NCBI GenBank assembly: GCA_031290715.1
Contig: JAITNA010000066.1
Coordinates: forward strand, 1-6,271
Direction: 5' to 3'
Origin: Eubacteriales Family XIII. Incertae Sedis bacterium
Lineage (GTDB): Bacteria; Bacillota; Clostridia; Peptostreptococcales; Anaerovoracaceae
Length of the DNA: 6,271 nt
Of this stretch, positions 6,165 to 6,271 are shown in pieces; positions within the stretch are counted from its first letter, which is position 1, and each line of letters opens with the position of its first letter. The notes under the pieces were generated by a model that was not told the origin of the DNA, did not search any database, and was given only the letters and a program-made list of their open reading frames with translations. The translations under genes were made by a program, and so were the position numbers.

Positions 6165-6271
6165 ATGAGGAAGATGATAAAAGATGATTATCCGACGCGC
6201 GGCGAGGTGTTGTCGCGTTTGTTCGAGAAATGGCGGGCGCCGGTTTGTACGGAGCGCGTGCGCACGGAGGA
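6165..6271 (+). CDS. N-terminus of an unfinished gene, possibly a glycyl radical enzyme
   Basis: The frame opens at ATG 6165 and stays open to the window edge, showing 35 complete codons. It begins MRKMIKDDYPTRGEVL and continues with SRLFEKWRAPVCTERVRTE. GAGG ten bases upstream is an acceptable ribosome binding site; the in-frame ATG at 6174 is an alternative start. The arrangement of an early R..L helix, then AP.C.ER.R.TE at about residues 25-35, resembles the start of pyruvate formate-lyase-like glycyl radical enzymes, where a motif of the type I-C-x-E-R-A-x-x-x-T-E is common in this place. The catalytic Cys and the glycyl-radical loop would lie far beyond the window, so this is a family guess from a short stretch. 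The base composition matches the neighbouring genes, and the frame is very likely coding. Confidence 0.6.
   Translation, partial: MRKMIKDDYPTRGEVLSRLFEKWRAPVCTERVRTE

Overview
The window is GC-rich chromosomal-type DNA with two long, complete signalling genes on the + strand and the first codons of a third. The domain style (a BvgS/EvgS-like hybrid kinase with two periplasmic solute-binding modules and an unnamed helical tail after the HPt domain, and a double-Cache chemoreceptor) and the possible glycyl-radical-enzyme N-terminus at the right edge suggest a flagellated, anaerobic, probably gut-type bacterium such as a Clostridia/Negativicutes member or a Synergistota. This placement is inference; nothing here fixes the taxon.

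Layout. 1-93: a promoter-like pair (TTGACA / TTGAAT, 17 bp apart) and a G-rich ribosome binding site. 94-3804: a 1236-residue membrane hybrid histidine kinase with all phosphorelay residues present (His619, Asp927, His1102). 3803-3854: a good intrinsic terminator overlapping the stop codon. 3855-4009: AT-rich intergenic DNA with a perfect TATAAT inside a 12-bp tandem repeat, then a strong AAGGAG. 4010-6085: a 691-residue methyl-accepting chemotaxis protein with dCache sensor, two HAMP-like units and a canonical signalling tip, but an odd start region. 6074-6105: a hairpin over the stop codon. 6106-6164: a short AT-rich gap carrying GTAATAA three times. 6165-6271: the first 35 codons of another gene, perhaps a glycyl radical enzyme.

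Working together. The kinase and the chemoreceptor look like separately transcribed units (terminator between them, own promoter for the second). Both read periplasmic small molecules: the kinase would pass phosphate by His-Asp-His relay to a response regulator not in this window, and the receptor would act through CheW/CheA on swimming. If the third gene is a catabolic enzyme, the locus could be a sense, swim-to and degrade module for one nutrient; this is a hypothesis. I see no clearly new biological system; the best leads are the MCP translation start, the duplicated -10 region and the repeats before the third gene.
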